Below, piece after piece: positions 5,805-6,132 of a stretch of DNA of 6,132 bases. The stretch covers positions 1 to 6,132 of the forward strand of contig JALHUF010000053.1 of assembly GCA_022866195.1 (NCBI GenBank), read 5' to 3'. The stretch is from Terriglobia bacterium. Lineage in GTDB: Bacteria; Acidobacteriota; Terriglobia; UBA7540. Each line of letters begins with the position of its first letter. The stretch's first letter is position 1. Position numbers and translations under genes: made by a program. The notes beneath the pieces are model-generated. The model saw only the letters and a list, made by a program, of their open reading frames with translations. It was not told the DNA's origin and made no database searches.

Positions 5805-5813
5805 ATTATGCCA
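5805..5813 (-). promoter_or_regulatory. Possible extended -10 promoter of the PilZ-zinc ribbon gene
   Basis: On the minus strand TGG directly precedes CATAAT (5810-5805), an extended -10 pattern at 5/6 of the hexamer. No good -35 box lies at the right distance. The leader would be only about ten bases. This is weak evidence that the gene is transcribed apart from the PilZ gene upstream. Confidence 0.25.
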
Positions 5814-5847
5814 AAACCACGGAAGCAAGCTTGGCGCCACCAGATAC

Positions 5848-5859
5848 AAGGCGCGCCTT
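5848..5859. repeat. 12-bp perfect palindrome between the PilZ genes
   Basis: AAGGCGCGCCTT is a perfect palindrome in the 106-base gap between the two PilZ genes. It has no loop and no T-run, so it could be a binding site or a chance GC-rich palindrome. No function can be assigned. Confidence 0.3.
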
Positions 5860-5895
5860 CGCGGTCCCGCTCTTCCGCGCGACGCCTCGCACTCT

Positions 5896-6132
5896 TCAGA
5901 ACTTCTCGGACTCCCAGCGCACCCGTAGGCTTTCGAGGTTCCAGGACTCTTCCGCTTCCACGAATTCCAGGCCTATCAGGCCTTCATAGAAGTCTCCTGG
6001 CTCGCCTCTCCATACCACGCGCATGCGCTTCGCTTTCTCTTCCTCGGGTACTTGGAGCGTGACTTCTTCACCCACTCGCAAAAAGAAACGGGTGCGGGCC
6101 CGCCCTCCTCGCTGGTCGATGGAAACGACCTC
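5896..6132 (-). CDS. C-terminal end of a PilZ domain protein (5' partial)
   Basis: The frame is open to the right edge; 78 codons are visible, ending in WESEKF before TGA. The content is a PilZ beta-barrel end: EVVSIDQRGGRART, then LRVGEEVTLQV, RMRVVWRGE, and GLIGLEFVEAEESWN. The RxxxR motif, if present, would lie outside the window. The TTG at 6081 is internal to the domain and is not a start. It lies 106 bases upstream of the PilZ-zinc ribbon gene on the same strand, so the two may be cotranscribed or be products of an old duplication. The domain call is fairly firm; the role is c-di-GMP response by family only. Confidence 0.75.
   Translation of the reverse strand, partial: EVVSIDQRGGRARTRFFLRVGEEVTLQVPEEEKAKRMRVVWRGEPGDFYEGLIGLEFVEAEESWNLESLRVRWESEKF

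Noticed and set aside
4935..6062. 375-residue plus-strand ORF across the PilZ genes
   Set aside because: It is rich in His, Arg, Gly and Pro, typical of antisense reading of GC-rich genes, and crosses two PilZ genes and their spacer.

Overview
The window looks like a piece of chromosome from a GC-rich, soil-type bacterium, most likely an acidobacterium. This rests on three things: a Ser/Thr kinase that runs through a TolB-like segment into a TPR tail, tandem PilZ genes of the acidobacterial style, and intergenic spaces filled with short GC-rich hairpins. This is inference from family resemblance; no rRNA or other marker gene is present. All confident genes except the first are on the minus strand.

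Left to right: (1) the C-terminal end of a plus-strand NAD(P)-dependent oxidoreductase, with what looks like a phosphogluconate-dehydrogenase-type C-terminal domain (2-358). (2) A 236-base spacer packed with four hairpins, two of them sharing a TGAA loop (359-594). (3) A minus-strand kinase/TolB-like/TPR gene (3045 down to 595). It reads in one frame throughout but is cut into two ORFs by a single in-frame TGA at 1855-1857. It has a good sigma70-type promoter just upstream. (4) An 832-base stretch without a normal gene (3046-3877). It contains a codon-biased orphan reading-frame tail, a decayed inverted repeat, a near-consensus plus-strand promoter with no gene behind it, and an A-rich array of five related 25-base repeats. 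(5) A Tat-exported sugar phosphate isomerase/epimerase-like TIM-barrel protein (4852 down to 3878). (6) A PilZ - zinc ribbon - PilZ protein (5789 down to 4962). (7) The C-terminal end of another PilZ protein, running off the right edge (5896-6132).

The genes do not form an obvious single pathway. The two PilZ genes are neighbours on one strand and probably belong to c-di-GMP or surface/motility regulation. The kinase is a separately promoted signalling gene that may be broken in this strain. The isomerase has its own promoter and ribosome binding site. The most unusual element is the promoter plus repeat array at about 3395-3782. It could be an uncharacterised non-coding RNA, a dispersed repeat family, or a source of very short repeated peptides.
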